Origin: SIG701 sp045544955
Lineage (GTDB): Bacteria; Bacillota; Clostridia; Oscillospirales; CAG-272
Direction: 5' to 3'
NCBI GenBank assembly: GCA_045544955.1
Contig: JAZPZY010000005.1
Span: 36,261 to 100,260 of the forward strand
DNA length: 64,000 nucleotides
Shown: positions 16,697 to 23,964 of the stretch, one piece after another
How the letters are laid out: each line of letters opens with the position of its first letter
Position numbering within the stretch: position 1 is the stretch's first letter
The notes under the pieces: generated by a model
Databases searched by the model: none
Told to the model about the DNA's origin: nothing
What the model saw: only the letters and a program-made list of their open reading frames with translations
Made by a program: the position numbers and the translations under genes

Positions 16697-17494
16697 TCAG
16701 CCCTCCTGCAAAAGTTTCATTTGCCCGTTTTCAAAATTACACCACAAAACCTCTGTACGTGGATCGGAGTTTTGATTATAGGAAGGCCTCTCACGCCTTC
16801 TCCACCCCTTCAAGTATGTATCATACATATCCGAAGGATATCCGCTGAGTATCACCATTCCTTTGTGATCCAGCAGTGCTTCCAGAAGATTAACGTGATC
16901 CTGCTCATTCATTTCATGACGATACTGTTTCCCGCCCCTCGTGTGGAGCAAATACGGCGGATCTGCGTATATCAAAACATTTTCATGGTTGAATTTTTTG
17001 ATCAGCTCCAAAGCAGGTCTATTTTCTATTTGCACGTTTTTCAATCTTGAAGCGGCTTCCAAAATTCCCTGCGGCATCTTATTCCAGCAGTCCACGCAGT
17101 AGGATCTTTCACGTGCAAATACATCAATTTTGAAACCAGTTTTCTCATAGGTCTTGAAACCGTGTCCCATTCTTGATCTTATCGCGAATCGGTACGCTCT
17201 ATCAAGAGCAGATCCTCCTCGGCGTTCATGCGCGTCATCAAACACTTCCCGTGCATACGGTGTCAATGCAATCATACGCGCCAATTCATCGGCGTTCTCT
17301 CGTAATACGAAAAAGAAATTTGTTATATCTCCATCAATATCATTCACTGTCTCAATAGCAGAAGGCTCCTTGTTGAACAGCACGGCGCCGGATCCGAAAT
17401 AAGGCTCTAAATAGGATCGATGCGGCGGCATCATGGATACAATTTCTTTCGCCATTCCCCATTTAGCACCGGGATAATTGAGAATTGCTTTCAT
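16697..17494 (-). CDS. Dam-like N6-adenine DNA methyltransferase (D12 class)
   Basis: 265 residues from ATG 17494, which overlaps the C5-methyltransferase stop as TGATG and has GGAGGTGACTGCG before it. The longer upstream frame is only a shadow of the neighbouring gene. Motif X/I is NYPGAKWGMAKEIV with LEPYFGSGAVLFNK, and motif IV is IYADPPYL, the DPPY that holds the target adenine. No restriction enzyme lies nearby, so this is probably a protective or regulatory phage methylase. The target site cannot be read from the sequence. Confidence 0.9.
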   Translation of the reverse strand: MKAILNYPGAKWGMAKEIVSMMPPHRSYLEPYFGSGAVLFNKEPSAIETVNDIDGDITNFFFVLRENADELARMIALTPYAREVFDDAHERRGGSALDRAYRFAIRSRMGHGFKTYEKTGFKIDVFARERSYCVDCWNKMPQGILEAASRLKNVQIENRPALELIKKFNHENVLIYADPPYLLHTRGGKQYRHEMNEQDHVNLLEALLDHKGMVILSGYPSDMYDTYLKGWRRRERPSYNQNSDPRTEVLWCNFENGQMKLLQEG

Positions 17495-19305
17495 CACGCA
17501 GTCACCTCCGTGCTTTCCACGCAATGCTCCGGCAGATTGGCTCTCACCAACGCCGCCGGCACAGGCGGGGTGACAGCATTTCCGCACCTGGCAACCTGTT
17601 TCGACTTCGGATACGGCTTCCCTTCGTAATCTATATCGATGATGTAATCATCCGGGAATCCCTGGGCGTTGAACAGTTCTCGAGGCTGCAGCATACGCAT
17701 CCGAATATCCGTAATTATGTATTCCTCGCCATGGATCGTCACAAGAGCAAAGCGATCTTTCGTGGTTACAGTATCAAGCGGTTCATGGACGGATTTTGCC
17801 GCACCACTTGAAAAATACTTCACAAGAAATGCTTCCACTTCTGCGTGGTGTGCTCCGCTGCACGAGACGGTAGACAACGGCTCGTCTGCCGGTTGCCCGT
17901 CCATGTTGTTTCTAAGAGTCAGAATGTGTGCCGTTACCAGACTGTTGTGGTCTTTTGCCGTAATCGTATCGAGCGGAGCATAAACATCACTGCCGGCTCC
18001 TTTATAGTTTCCGGCGTAATTCTTCATAATATGTGCGACTGAAAGTGCGTATCGATTCGATGTATCCTGTGTCATAAGCGGCTCATCAAGTTCTTGCCCT
18101 CTGACCTCATCCTTTGCCGTCTCAGAATGATACTGGATCAACGTCGGGGCTACCATACCAAATCGGGTAGCTCCCGCCATCACAGTATCTATCGGTCGGT
18201 CTATCTCTTGCCCTTTGCTGTTCTGATTGAATGTTGTAATGATGGGCGTTATAAGGTAATTCCTGTTTCCTGTCGTCACCGTCGGCAGAGGAGAGTCCGC
18301 ACTGGCCCCTGTGTTGTTCGTGTTGTTGCACATGATTGTCGGAACCACCACTCCGTACCCGTGCTTTGCAGTTACAGTCTGCAGCGGTTCGTCTATCTTC
18401 TGTCCTCGGAATCTATCTCCTGCGTGATTCACAGACACAATGAACGGTTCCGGATTCTCAATGACGAACTTTTGGATCCCACGGGCAATTCGCCTCAAGG
18501 TATTTTCCGCCAGTGGTTTTTCTCGTTCAAAGATGCTTTGTGCCGGTATACTCCAGTCAATGCAATCCGCTGCTGTACGGTATGGGAGCAGGCGGCCCTC
18601 CCTCACTCCACTTGATCCCCGTTTTCCGTGCGTCGGCTTCGGCCATACTATTTGCTTTCCGTCACACCGACCAATCATATAGAATCTTGTACGCGTCGTC
18701 GGTGCTCCGTAATCGCAGGACTTCAGCACCCGGAAATCGATCACGTACCCAAGCCCGTTCTGCAAATCATACGCCATAGGAGAGTCGATTGCTATTCCGA
18801 GTGCATCACACATCTCACGAAAGGCAGGGTGATCCGCCGGGATCCCGGTTGTCAGTGCAAGAACAAACCCGGCGAACGTCTCGCCGGCACGCTCTTTGAT
18901 TGGCTTGTTATCTTCTCCCAGAGGGCCCCACGTCTGTATTTCCGGTACGTTCTCCAACATAATCACACGTGGGCGAACAGCGTATGCCCATTTGACCGCA
19001 ACCCACGCAAGCCCTCGTATGTTTTTGTCCATAGGCTTACCGCCCTTCGCGCGGGAAAAATGCTTGCAATCCGGGCTAAACCACGCAAGAGCCACGGGCT
19101 TTCCGGCGCAGGCTTCCACGGGATCCACCTGCCAAACGTCCTCACAGTAGTGCTTAGTACTCGGGTGATTTGCTTTGTGCATGGCAATCGCGTCCGGATC
19201 ATGGTTGATCGCAATGTCAACGCTTCTGCCAATAGCCAACTCAATGCCAGTGGAAGCACCGCCGCCGCCGGCAAAATTATCGACGAATAGTTCGCGTCCA
19301 TTCAA
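17494..19305 (-). CDS. C5-cytosine DNA methyltransferase with internal repeat array
   Basis: 603 residues. Motif I is FVDNFAGGGGAS at the N-terminus. Motif IV is WFSPDCKHFS with the likely nucleophile Cys80, in an SPDC context instead of the usual PCQ. Motif VI is MLENV at 116 to 120, and motif VIII is RTRFYMIG around 205. Between residues about 300 and 525, where the target-recognition region should be, seven degenerate repeats of 31 to 38 residues occur, each centred on a D/EPL-x-TVTAK-like core. Motifs IX/X follow with PRELFNAQGFPDDY and QVARCGNAVTPPV. It forms a coupled pair with the adenine methylase and probably protects phage DNA. Confidence 0.9.
   Translation of the reverse strand: MNGRELFVDNFAGGGGASTGIELAIGRSVDIAINHDPDAIAMHKANHPSTKHYCEDVWQVDPVEACAGKPVALAWFSPDCKHFSRAKGGKPMDKNIRGLAWVAVKWAYAVRPRVIMLENVPEIQTWGPLGEDNKPIKERAGETFAGFVLALTTGIPADHPAFREMCDALGIAIDSPMAYDLQNGLGYVIDFRVLKSCDYGAPTTRTRFYMIGRCDGKQIVWPKPTHGKRGSSGVREGRLLPYRTAADCIDWSIPAQSIFEREKPLAENTLRRIARGIQKFVIENPEPFIVSVNHAGDRFRGQKIDEPLQTVTAKHGYGVVVPTIMCNNTNNTGASADSPLPTVTTGNRNYLITPIITTFNQNSKGQEIDRPIDTVMAGATRFGMVAPTLIQYHSETAKDEVRGQELDEPLMTQDTSNRYALSVAHIMKNYAGNYKGAGSDVYAPLDTITAKDHNSLVTAHILTLRNNMDGQPADEPLSTVSCSGAHHAEVEAFLVKYFSSGAAKSVHEPLDTVTTKDRFALVTIHGEEYIITDIRMRMLQPRELFNAQGFPDDYIIDIDYEGKPYPKSKQVARCGNAVTPPVPAALVRANLPEHCVESTEVTA
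17730..18400 (-). repeat. Seven in-frame protein repeats in the C5-methyltransferase
   Basis: The repeat cores begin near residues 305, 337, 369, 407, 442, 473 and 507, for example DEPLQTVTAK, DSPLPTVTTG, DRPIDTVMAG, YAPLDTITAK and HEPLDTVTTK. Each core is followed by a short variable loop and a hydrophobic strand ending in a V-x-P/A-x-I pattern. The DNA itself is diverged, so this is an old array and not a recent expansion. Confidence 0.85.
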
Positions 19306-19625
19306 TTTCCTGTACCTCCGCCCAAAAGGTCTATCTGCCCATCCGGACCGCCACGGTACCGCCAGCGTTTCTCTCGCGGCTCTTCTTTTTTCGGCGGTAC
19401 GGGCTTCTTCTCTGGCTTATACGATACGTCCGCCGCACGAACGATCATGCCCTTGCATGCATACTTCGCCGGCGTGCCTTCCCAGGAATACAGTTTCCAC
19501 GAATCTCTTTTTGGGTCATAGTACCCCCAGTAATACACAAATACATCCACGTCTGGGTGAGCGACGATTTTGCACCTCTCTCGCCCCGGCTTTCCGTGCT
19601 GTACCTCGTATGGTTTCTTTTTCAT
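19302..19625 (-). CDS. Small phage protein of unknown function
   Basis: 107 residues from ATG 19625, which overlaps the upstream stop; the longer open frame upstream is a shadow. The protein is basic and aromatic (FVYYWGYYDPKRDSWKLYSW) and ends in a proline/lysine tail (PEKKPVPPKKEEPREKRW). It ends four bases inside the C5-methyltransferase start. I do not recognise a family. Confidence 0.55.
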   Translation of the reverse strand: MKKKPYEVQHGKPGRERCKIVAHPDVDVFVYYWGYYDPKRDSWKLYSWEGTPAKYACKGMIVRAADVSYKPEKKPVPPKKEEPREKRWRYRGGPDGQIDLLGGGTGN

Positions 19626-19927
19626 CTCCGCCCCTCCAGCAGCTGCCGGATCGTCTCCGGCTGAATGACGCCGTACCGTTTTGGGGTGCGGCATTCTCTG
19701 ATGAAACGCACGGCACCCCACACGAGAGCGGCAAAGCAGGCGGCGAGCTGCAATGTGAAGAACACCGCCAGTGCCACGCCCCCGCCTGTCAGCTGAAGTC
19801 CGCCCAGCAGGGCGAAGAAGCACAGCCCGGCTTTGATATCCACCACCAGCACCGCCGGCAGTATGTACCCCGCCGCCGTTTCCAGGACGTCCCTTGACAA
19901 AATCTTTCGAATCTGATATAATTTCAT
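19622..19927 (-). CDS. Small membrane protein of phage early region
   Basis: 101 residues. Two hydrophobic segments, about residues 18 to 42 (AAGYILPAVLVVDIKAGLCF) and 46 to 72 (GGVALAVFFTLQLAACFAAL), predict a two-pass membrane protein with a basic cytoplasmic tail. Start at ATG 19927 overlaps the preceding stop. Membrane proteins in this part of a prophage sometimes act in superinfection exclusion, but nothing here proves that. Confidence 0.55.
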   Translation of the reverse strand: MKLYQIRKILSRDVLETAAGYILPAVLVVDIKAGLCFFALLGGLQLTGGGVALAVFFTLQLAACFAALVWGAVRFIRECRTPKRYGVIQPETIRQLLEGRR

Positions 19928-20370
19928 TGGGTTATTACCTTTGCGTCCGCGTGTGTGCCAGCACCGTGGGCGCTTTCTTTTTCCTTTCTTTCGTTTATTT
20001 TCCTGGTATCGTTGTAGAGGTCGTCCCCCTCAATGACGATCTCTATCCCTCTGTCAGCAAGCTCCGCCAGCATATTATCAGCTGCCTTGTCTACGCCGTC
20101 TGGATCGATTTCGCCCTTTCTGTATACGTCCTCGGAGACACCGGTGATTATCTCCACAGCACCTTCTACCACCCGCTGGCATCGCTTGGAACCAAATCCG
20201 TACTGGTCAGACAAAGCAAGGCATACTGCATATACCATTCGCCGTGTGAGTATCCATTTCAGCTTTTTGGAATACGCATCCAACTCCTGAGCGATGTACT
20301 CCCGTGCTGCACGTTCCAGCTCACCTCTCTGTGCCGCCGGCAGATTGTGCGGCCGTATCTTTACCTTCAC
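19924..20370 (-). CDS. Phage early protein of unknown function
   Basis: 148 residues, mostly helical: ERAAREYIAQELDAYSKKLK, then RRMVYAVCLALSDQYGFGSK, then a charged C-terminus. The middle helix with ALSDQYGFGSKRCQR resembles a conserved segment of small clostridial phage proteins of unknown role. Start overlaps the preceding gene by four bases. Confidence 0.55.
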   Translation of the reverse strand: MKVKIRPHNLPAAQRGELERAAREYIAQELDAYSKKLKWILTRRMVYAVCLALSDQYGFGSKRCQRVVEGAVEIITGVSEDVYRKGEIDPDGVDKAADNMLAELADRGIEIVIEGDDLYNDTRKINERKEKESAHGAGTHADAKVITQ

Positions 20371-20639
20371 AGCGAATCCCCGACCTTTCCGGTTTTCATC
20401 TGCGTGATTTCACTCAACATAACAAGCAGTTTCAGTTCTTTGTCTCCTTCCACAACGGTATTGATGGTTTTCGTCGCAGTCAGCACCGCCTCTGCTATCT
20501 CAGTTTTCGTGCACTGCGTTAAGAAGATTCCGTGTACCTCTCCCTTTCCGGCGCCGATTGCTCCAACAATGGCATTCGTATCGAAAACCTTCATCACCTT
20601 TCCGGTTTCGTTGTCCTTGATCGTAATATTGTACTTCAT
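20367..20639 (-). CDS. Small phage early protein of unknown function
   Basis: 90 residues. It begins MKYNITIKDNETGKVMKVFD, a short beta hairpin, and continues with helices (FLTQCTKTEIAEAVLTATKT). ATG 20639 follows AAAGGAGATTAAACC. No recognisable family; position among coupled early genes suggests expression soon after induction. Confidence 0.55.
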   Translation of the reverse strand: MKYNITIKDNETGKVMKVFDTNAIVGAIGAGKGEVHGIFLTQCTKTEIAEAVLTATKTINTVVEGDKELKLLVMLSEITQMKTGKVGDSL

Positions 20640-20642
20640 GGT

Positions 20643-20981
20643 TTAATCTCCTTTTACATATTTCTTTTGGTTCATCCCGAGTGTATACACCCGCGTTTTA
20701 ACTGCATACCTGCTTCTGGCGATTCTTTCCGCGATCGCCGTGTAGCTTGCTCCCGCCGACAGCATGTCCACGAGAATCGCATCCTGCTCCGCCGTCCACC
20801 GCGGAGCCTTTTTCTTTCCGGCTCTCTGCCCTTTCGTCAGCATGTCCACCCCGTTCCGCTTAAGGATCTCCACGATCACGTCCCGGGTAACGCCGTTCAG
20901 TTCGGCAAGCACTCTGATCTCTTTCGGCGGAGACTTCGCCTGACGGTACAGCGTCACGATGTCCCCGTCACTCATCCACAC
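20643..20981 (-). CDS. DNA-binding HTH protein, second copy of a tandem pair
   Basis: About 112 residues. The best start is GTG at 20981, eight bases after AAGGAG; an ATG at 21008 has no such signal. The N-terminal 38 residues (WMSDGDIVTLYRQAKSPPKE onward) are nearly identical to those of the upstream gene. The C-terminal part differs: PRWTAEQDAILVDMLSAGAS begins a Myb/SANT-like HTH. The start overlaps the upstream stop. Confidence 0.7.
   Translation of the reverse strand: MWMSDGDIVTLYRQAKSPPKEIRVLAELNGVTRDVIVEILKRNGVDMLTKGQRAGKKKAPRWTAEQDAILVDMLSAGASYTAIAERIARSRYAVKTRVYTLGMNQKKYVKGD
20866..20979. repeat. Direct repeat, copy A of a 114-base duplicated module
   Basis: This stretch and 21441 to 21554 align over 114 bases without an insertion or deletion and differ at only a few positions. 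They encode the shared N-terminal module of the two adjacent HTH genes. The offset between the copies is 575 bases. Confidence 0.85.
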
Positions 20982-21565
20982 TTTGTTCTCTCCTTTTCTT
21001 GCAAGCATATATCCATATTACCGATTGAACTTTTCAGACATACGCCGTGTTCGGTTACTTCAACGGCGGCAAACTCTGGTTGACCAATTTCACGTACGAT
21101 CGCAGCGAACATATCAGCAATCCTTACAAGTTTACCTGCAACATCTGATGCAGATGCCGTGCTCTGTTTCGCGACCTCTTCCTTATCCACTTCTTCTGCA
21201 ATTTTCTTTCCTTCTTCGCGCAGTTTTTTAAGTTTCGATACAATCGCCGCTTTCGTTCTTCCAAGTTCTGCAGCGATTTGTTCTGCTGTAAGGCCGAGTT
21301 TCTTCTTATCAAGCATATACTTTACTTCATCTGGAGTCCATTCCGGTCCTCTCATTTTCTTCTTTGCCCCTTTCTCTTTGCTTTTTTCAAACGTTAAAGT
21401 ATCTTTATAGTGCTTTAAAGTAATTCCATTTCGTTCAAGAATCTCCACGATCACGTCCCGGGTAACGCCGTTCAGCTCGGCAAGCACTCTAATCTCTTTC
21501 GGCGGAGACGCCGCCTGCCGGTACATCATTACGATGTCCCCGTCACTCATCCACGGCCGGCTCAT
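20972..21565 (-). CDS. DNA-binding HTH protein, first copy of a tandem pair
   Basis: 197 residues. The N-terminal module (WMSDGDIVMMYRQAASPPKE, LAELNGVTRDVIVEILERNG) is shared with the next gene. It is followed by a Myb/SANT-like segment, PEWTPDEVKYMLDKKK with LGLTAEQIAAELGRTKAAIV, and then a coiled-coil-rich stretch. The C-terminal part is a small unique domain ending MDICLQEKERTKCG. ATG 21565 overlaps the upstream stop as ATGA. Probably a DNA-binding phage regulator. Confidence 0.7.
   Translation of the reverse strand: MSRPWMSDGDIVMMYRQAASPPKEIRVLAELNGVTRDVIVEILERNGITLKHYKDTLTFEKSKEKGAKKKMRGPEWTPDEVKYMLDKKKLGLTAEQIAAELGRTKAAIVSKLKKLREEGKKIAEEVDKEEVAKQSTASASDVAGKLVRIADMFAAIVREIGQPEFAAVEVTEHGVCLKSSIGNMDICLQEKERTKCG
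21441..21554. repeat. Direct repeat, copy B of the 114-base duplicated module
   Basis: Partner of 20866 to 20979. High DNA identity confined to this module, with unrelated sequence after it, points to duplication or domain shuffling by recombination between related phages. Confidence 0.85.
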
Positions 21566-21837
21566 GCTGTTCCCGATGCGATAGGTTTCTTCTCTACGTA
21601 ATCCTTGCCGTCCAGCGTTGCCAGTTTCTCCGGATGCTTTTGAATGTACGCACTTGCCGCCCGGCTCATAGCCGCCGATGCCTTTTCCGCATATCCGTCC
21701 GGTAACCGGTCCACCGGTTTGCCATCGTAAAAGATTTGGTATGTAATCTTCTGATTCCGTCTTCCTGCCACATCGTTCACCACCTTTCTGTCAGTGTATG
21801 TTATGTTTGCATATCGGTGCGTGTCCCTCTCCCGCAT
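21562..21837 (-). CDS. Small phage early protein of unknown function
   Basis: 91 residues from ATG 21837, which forms a TGATG overlap with the stop of the Cro-like gene. This coupling decides the start, because the longer open frame upstream is only a shadow of the Cro-like gene. The protein reads YDGKPVDRLPDGYAEKASAA followed by a helical stretch and a YVEKKPIASG tail. No family recognised. Confidence 0.55.
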   Translation of the reverse strand: MRERDTHRYANITYTDRKVVNDVAGRRNQKITYQIFYDGKPVDRLPDGYAEKASAAMSRAASAYIQKHPEKLATLDGKDYVEKKPIASGTA

Positions 21838-22043
21838 CAGGCGGGAGTTTCTTTTTGTTCCGGCTGACGGAGCAATTCGTCCACCGTGCAGCCCAGCACG
21901 TCCGCCAGCTTCGGCAGAAGATCTGCCCTGGGTTTCACGGTTCCGTTCTCCCATTGAGAAACGGCACCTTGCGTAACACCAAGCTGCTTCGCTATGTCGG
22001 TCTGCGTAAGAGATCGCTTTTCACGAGCCTCACTAATTGTCAT
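21837..22043 (-). CDS. Cro-like XRE regulator
   Basis: 68 residues with a single HTH: EKRSLTQTDIAKQLGVTQGA, VSQWENGTVKPRAD, and the typical LGCTVDELL end. It is the first gene of the leftward early transcript and faces the repressor across the operator region, the classic Cro position. ATG 22043 follows ACGGAGGTAGCAC. Confidence 0.9.
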   Translation of the reverse strand: MTISEAREKRSLTQTDIAKQLGVTQGAVSQWENGTVKPRADLLPKLADVLGCTVDELLRQPEQKETPA

Positions 22044-22065
22044 GTGCTACCTCCGTTATCATTTT

Positions 22066-22165
22066 AATAGTTGTGCTATTATAATATCACACGCCAATAT
22101 ATTTGTCAATAGTATTTCTAATATTTTTTTCATAAAAAACATTGAAATATATTAGTTATTCTAAT
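22066..22165. promoter_or_regulatory. Three-site operator region of the lysogeny switch
   Basis: Three 15-base palindromes share half-sites A(A/T)TAG...CTA(A/T)T with a 5-base centre: 22066 to 22080, 22108 to 22122 and 22151 to 22165. Start-to-start distances are 42 and 43 bases, about four helical turns, so all lie on one face of the helix. The first two cover the Cro-side promoter and the third covers the repressor promoter's spacer and -10. This predicts shut-off of early genes and autoregulation of the repressor. Confidence 0.7.
22081..22109 (-). promoter_or_regulatory. Early (Cro-side) promoter
   Basis: On the minus strand, TTGACA (22109..22104), a 17-base spacer and TATTAT (22086..22081) form a near-consensus sigma-A promoter for the leftward early operon. 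Operator-like palindromes overlap its -35 box and its -10/start region, so repressor binding would block it. Confidence 0.8.
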
Positions 22166-22170
22166 ATAAT
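22142..22170 (+). promoter_or_regulatory. Repressor (lysogenic) promoter
   Basis: TTGAAA (22142 to 22147), a 17-base spacer and TATAAT (22165 to 22170), followed by GAGGTG and the repressor ATG at 22190. The third operator palindrome overlaps the spacer and the first -10 base. The transcript probably continues through the SWIM-finger gene into the integrase. Confidence 0.8.
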
Positions 22171-22189
22171 ATATTTGTGAGGTGATTTT

Positions 22190-22810
22190 ATGAACAGAAT
22201 ACAAGAACTTCGCAAAGGCTTGGGATACTCTCAACAGAAACTTGCGAAATGCTTAAACGTACATCAAACTGCGATTTCTCAATGGGAAACCGGCCGGACA
22301 AGCCCCGATATTGACGTGGCAACCGTTATGTCTCAATTATTCGGCGTCTCTTTGGAATATTTGCTCGGCATCTCCGATGAAGGCAATGTATCCACCCCCG
22401 CCGTCGCAAACATTCTCCCTCTCCCGGAGACGTACGAGATTCCGCTGCTGGGCGACATCGCCTGCGGTACGCCTATTCTCGCCACGGAGAACGTGGAGCA
22501 GATGGTCACTGTTCCCTCTCACATCACCGCCGATTTCTGCCTCCGCTGCAAAGGTGACAGCATGATCGGTGCCCGGATCTACGACGGCGATCTGGTGTAC
22601 ATCAAGCAGCAGGACGACGTGGACGACGGCCAGATCGCGGCGGTACTCGTAGACGACGAAGCCACGCTAAAGCGGGTGTACCGTGACGGCGACAGCATGA
22701 TCCTGCAAGCCGAGAACCCGGCGATCAAGCCGCAGATATACACGGCCAAGGACGCCAAGAACATCCGGATCATCGGATTGGCTGTTGCATTTTTGAGTAA
22801 GGTAAGGTGA
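22190..22810 (+). CDS. S24/LexA-like prophage repressor (CI-like)
   Basis: 206 residues. Residues 3 to 60 form a Cro/C1-type HTH (LGYSQQKLAKCLNVHQTAIS, QWETGRTSPDID). Residues about 85 to 206 are an S24 self-cleaving domain. The likely cleavage site is Cys92-Gly93 in LLGDIACGTPI, the nucleophile Ser124 lies in CKGDSMIGARIYDGDLV, and the general base Lys161 in EATLKRVY. A Cys-Gly cleavage site is like UmuD rather than the Ala-Gly of LexA. RecA-activated self-cleavage on DNA damage would induce the prophage. It faces the Cro-like gene across three operators. Confidence 0.93.
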   Translation: MNRIQELRKGLGYSQQKLAKCLNVHQTAISQWETGRTSPDIDVATVMSQLFGVSLEYLLGISDEGNVSTPAVANILPLPETYEIPLLGDIACGTPILATENVEQMVTVPSHITADFCLRCKGDSMIGARIYDGDLVYIKQQDDVDDGQIAAVLVDDEATLKRVYRDGDSMILQAENPAIKPQIYTAKDAKNIRIIGLAVAFLSKVR

Positions 22811-22819
22811 GAGTGTTGC

Positions 22820-23905
22820 ATGCGATGGGCAATACTGATAATTATTATTTTATTGATTCTTAATTCACTCGATTTTAATCAAATCGGCGACGGTGCAGCT
22901 CTTATCATTATCTTACTGTTTCTATTGATTCCTTTTGTTCTCTACCTAATCTCCAAAAAGTACGTAAAAAAGAATCCCAATTCAATGGCATCACGCCCTA
23001 AGGAAGACTATAGCGAGCCCACACATATAGAACAAACTGTATCTCGTTACAATCGATACACTGACGAGGACGACGATTACAAATACTGCCCCGATTGTTT
23101 TTTGAAAAACCCGGACGATCGCTGGTACTGCATAGAATGCGGTCACGCTTTTGCTGAAGGCGAACCGACCGTGACTTCTCACGAACACCCTTTCGAATAC
23201 AGTTACTGGCTTTCGCCCAAATTCCGAACGAAACATCAACGCACCCGGTTTCGGCGGGCATCTCAAATTCAAATGAAGTCACACACGCCTGATTTTTACC
23301 ATGCCACTGTGTATTCTTCTGATCGCTCCTCCCTTTACGAAGTCACCCCAGAAGAGTGTTCGTGTCAAGATTTTTTCAAGCGTGGACTGCCATGCAAGCA
23401 CATGTATGCGGTAATGATAGAGGCAAATGTTTTATCTTCGATTGCTTCTCTCTACAATCTGCCGCGTAACATCTCCGCTCGTATTGACAATTTGCATGAC
23501 ATCTCAAAAGATTCCGCCCGTGAATTTGCTTTGTTTCTCCGATACAAGCGTTTTAATTCCAACAGCGTGATCGTAGATCGTTCAAATGACGTTTTTGCAC
23601 ATCTCCCGAATATCGTATCTTCTTCTCTTATAGAAATAAATTTCTCCACTACCGATCTGATTGCATATGTTGAAAAAACATACACCGTCGATGAGTTCCG
23701 GGAAGTCTGTTCAGCCGTTGCACCGGAATTGGAACTTCCTAAACTGAAAAAGCATGATTTGATAGAGTTTGCTCTTTCGCAAAAACTTGAATTATCCGAA
23801 TATTTCTCAAATTTAGTTTACTTTGTTCGCATTCCGGATGATGTTTTCACCCACCGAAGAGATATTTTCGATTATTATTTTGAAGAACACCCGGATGCGG
23901 TTTGA
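22820..23905 (+). CDS. Membrane-anchored zinc-ribbon and SWIM-finger protein
   Basis: 361 residues with an unusual layout. Two hydrophobic segments (residues 3 to 17 and 26 to 46) suggest a membrane hairpin. A zinc ribbon follows (CPDC at 90 to 93 and CIEC at 104 to 107). A SWIM-type zinc finger lies at residues 180 to 194 (CSC...PCKH), and a SAP-like helix pair (LPKLKKHDLIEFALS) near residue 310. SWIM fingers bind DNA or partner proteins. The gene stands between the repressor and the integrase and is the third plus-strand prophage gene, so it would be expressed in the lysogen. A lysogenic-conversion or superinfection-exclusion role is possible; no function is established. Confidence 0.65.
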   Translation: MRWAILIIIILLILNSLDFNQIGDGAALIIILLFLLIPFVLYLISKKYVKKNPNSMASRPKEDYSEPTHIEQTVSRYNRYTDEDDDYKYCPDCFLKNPDDRWYCIECGHAFAEGEPTVTSHEHPFEYSYWLSPKFRTKHQRTRFRRASQIQMKSHTPDFYHATVYSSDRSSLYEVTPEECSCQDFFKRGLPCKHMYAVMIEANVLSSIASLYNLPRNISARIDNLHDISKDSAREFALFLRYKRFNSNSVIVDRSNDVFAHLPNIVSSSLIEINFSTTDLIAYVEKTYTVDEFREVCSAVAPELELPKLKKHDLIEFALSQKLELSEYFSNLVYFVRIPDDVFTHRRDIFDYYFEEHPDAV

Positions 23906-23964
23906 CTATTTGCATACCTTTTTGTTCGCTGTTCCATTTTACCCCCCAAAAAAAGGAGGACACC

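Noticed and set aside
17730..18400. CRISPR-like or minisatellite DNA array
   Set aside because: The repetition is at protein level with diverged codons and variable spacing; it lies within a methyltransferase gene.
16697..19305. Restriction-modification system
   Set aside because: Two methyltransferases are present, but no restriction endonuclease or specificity subunit is adjacent; small neighbours are phage early genes.
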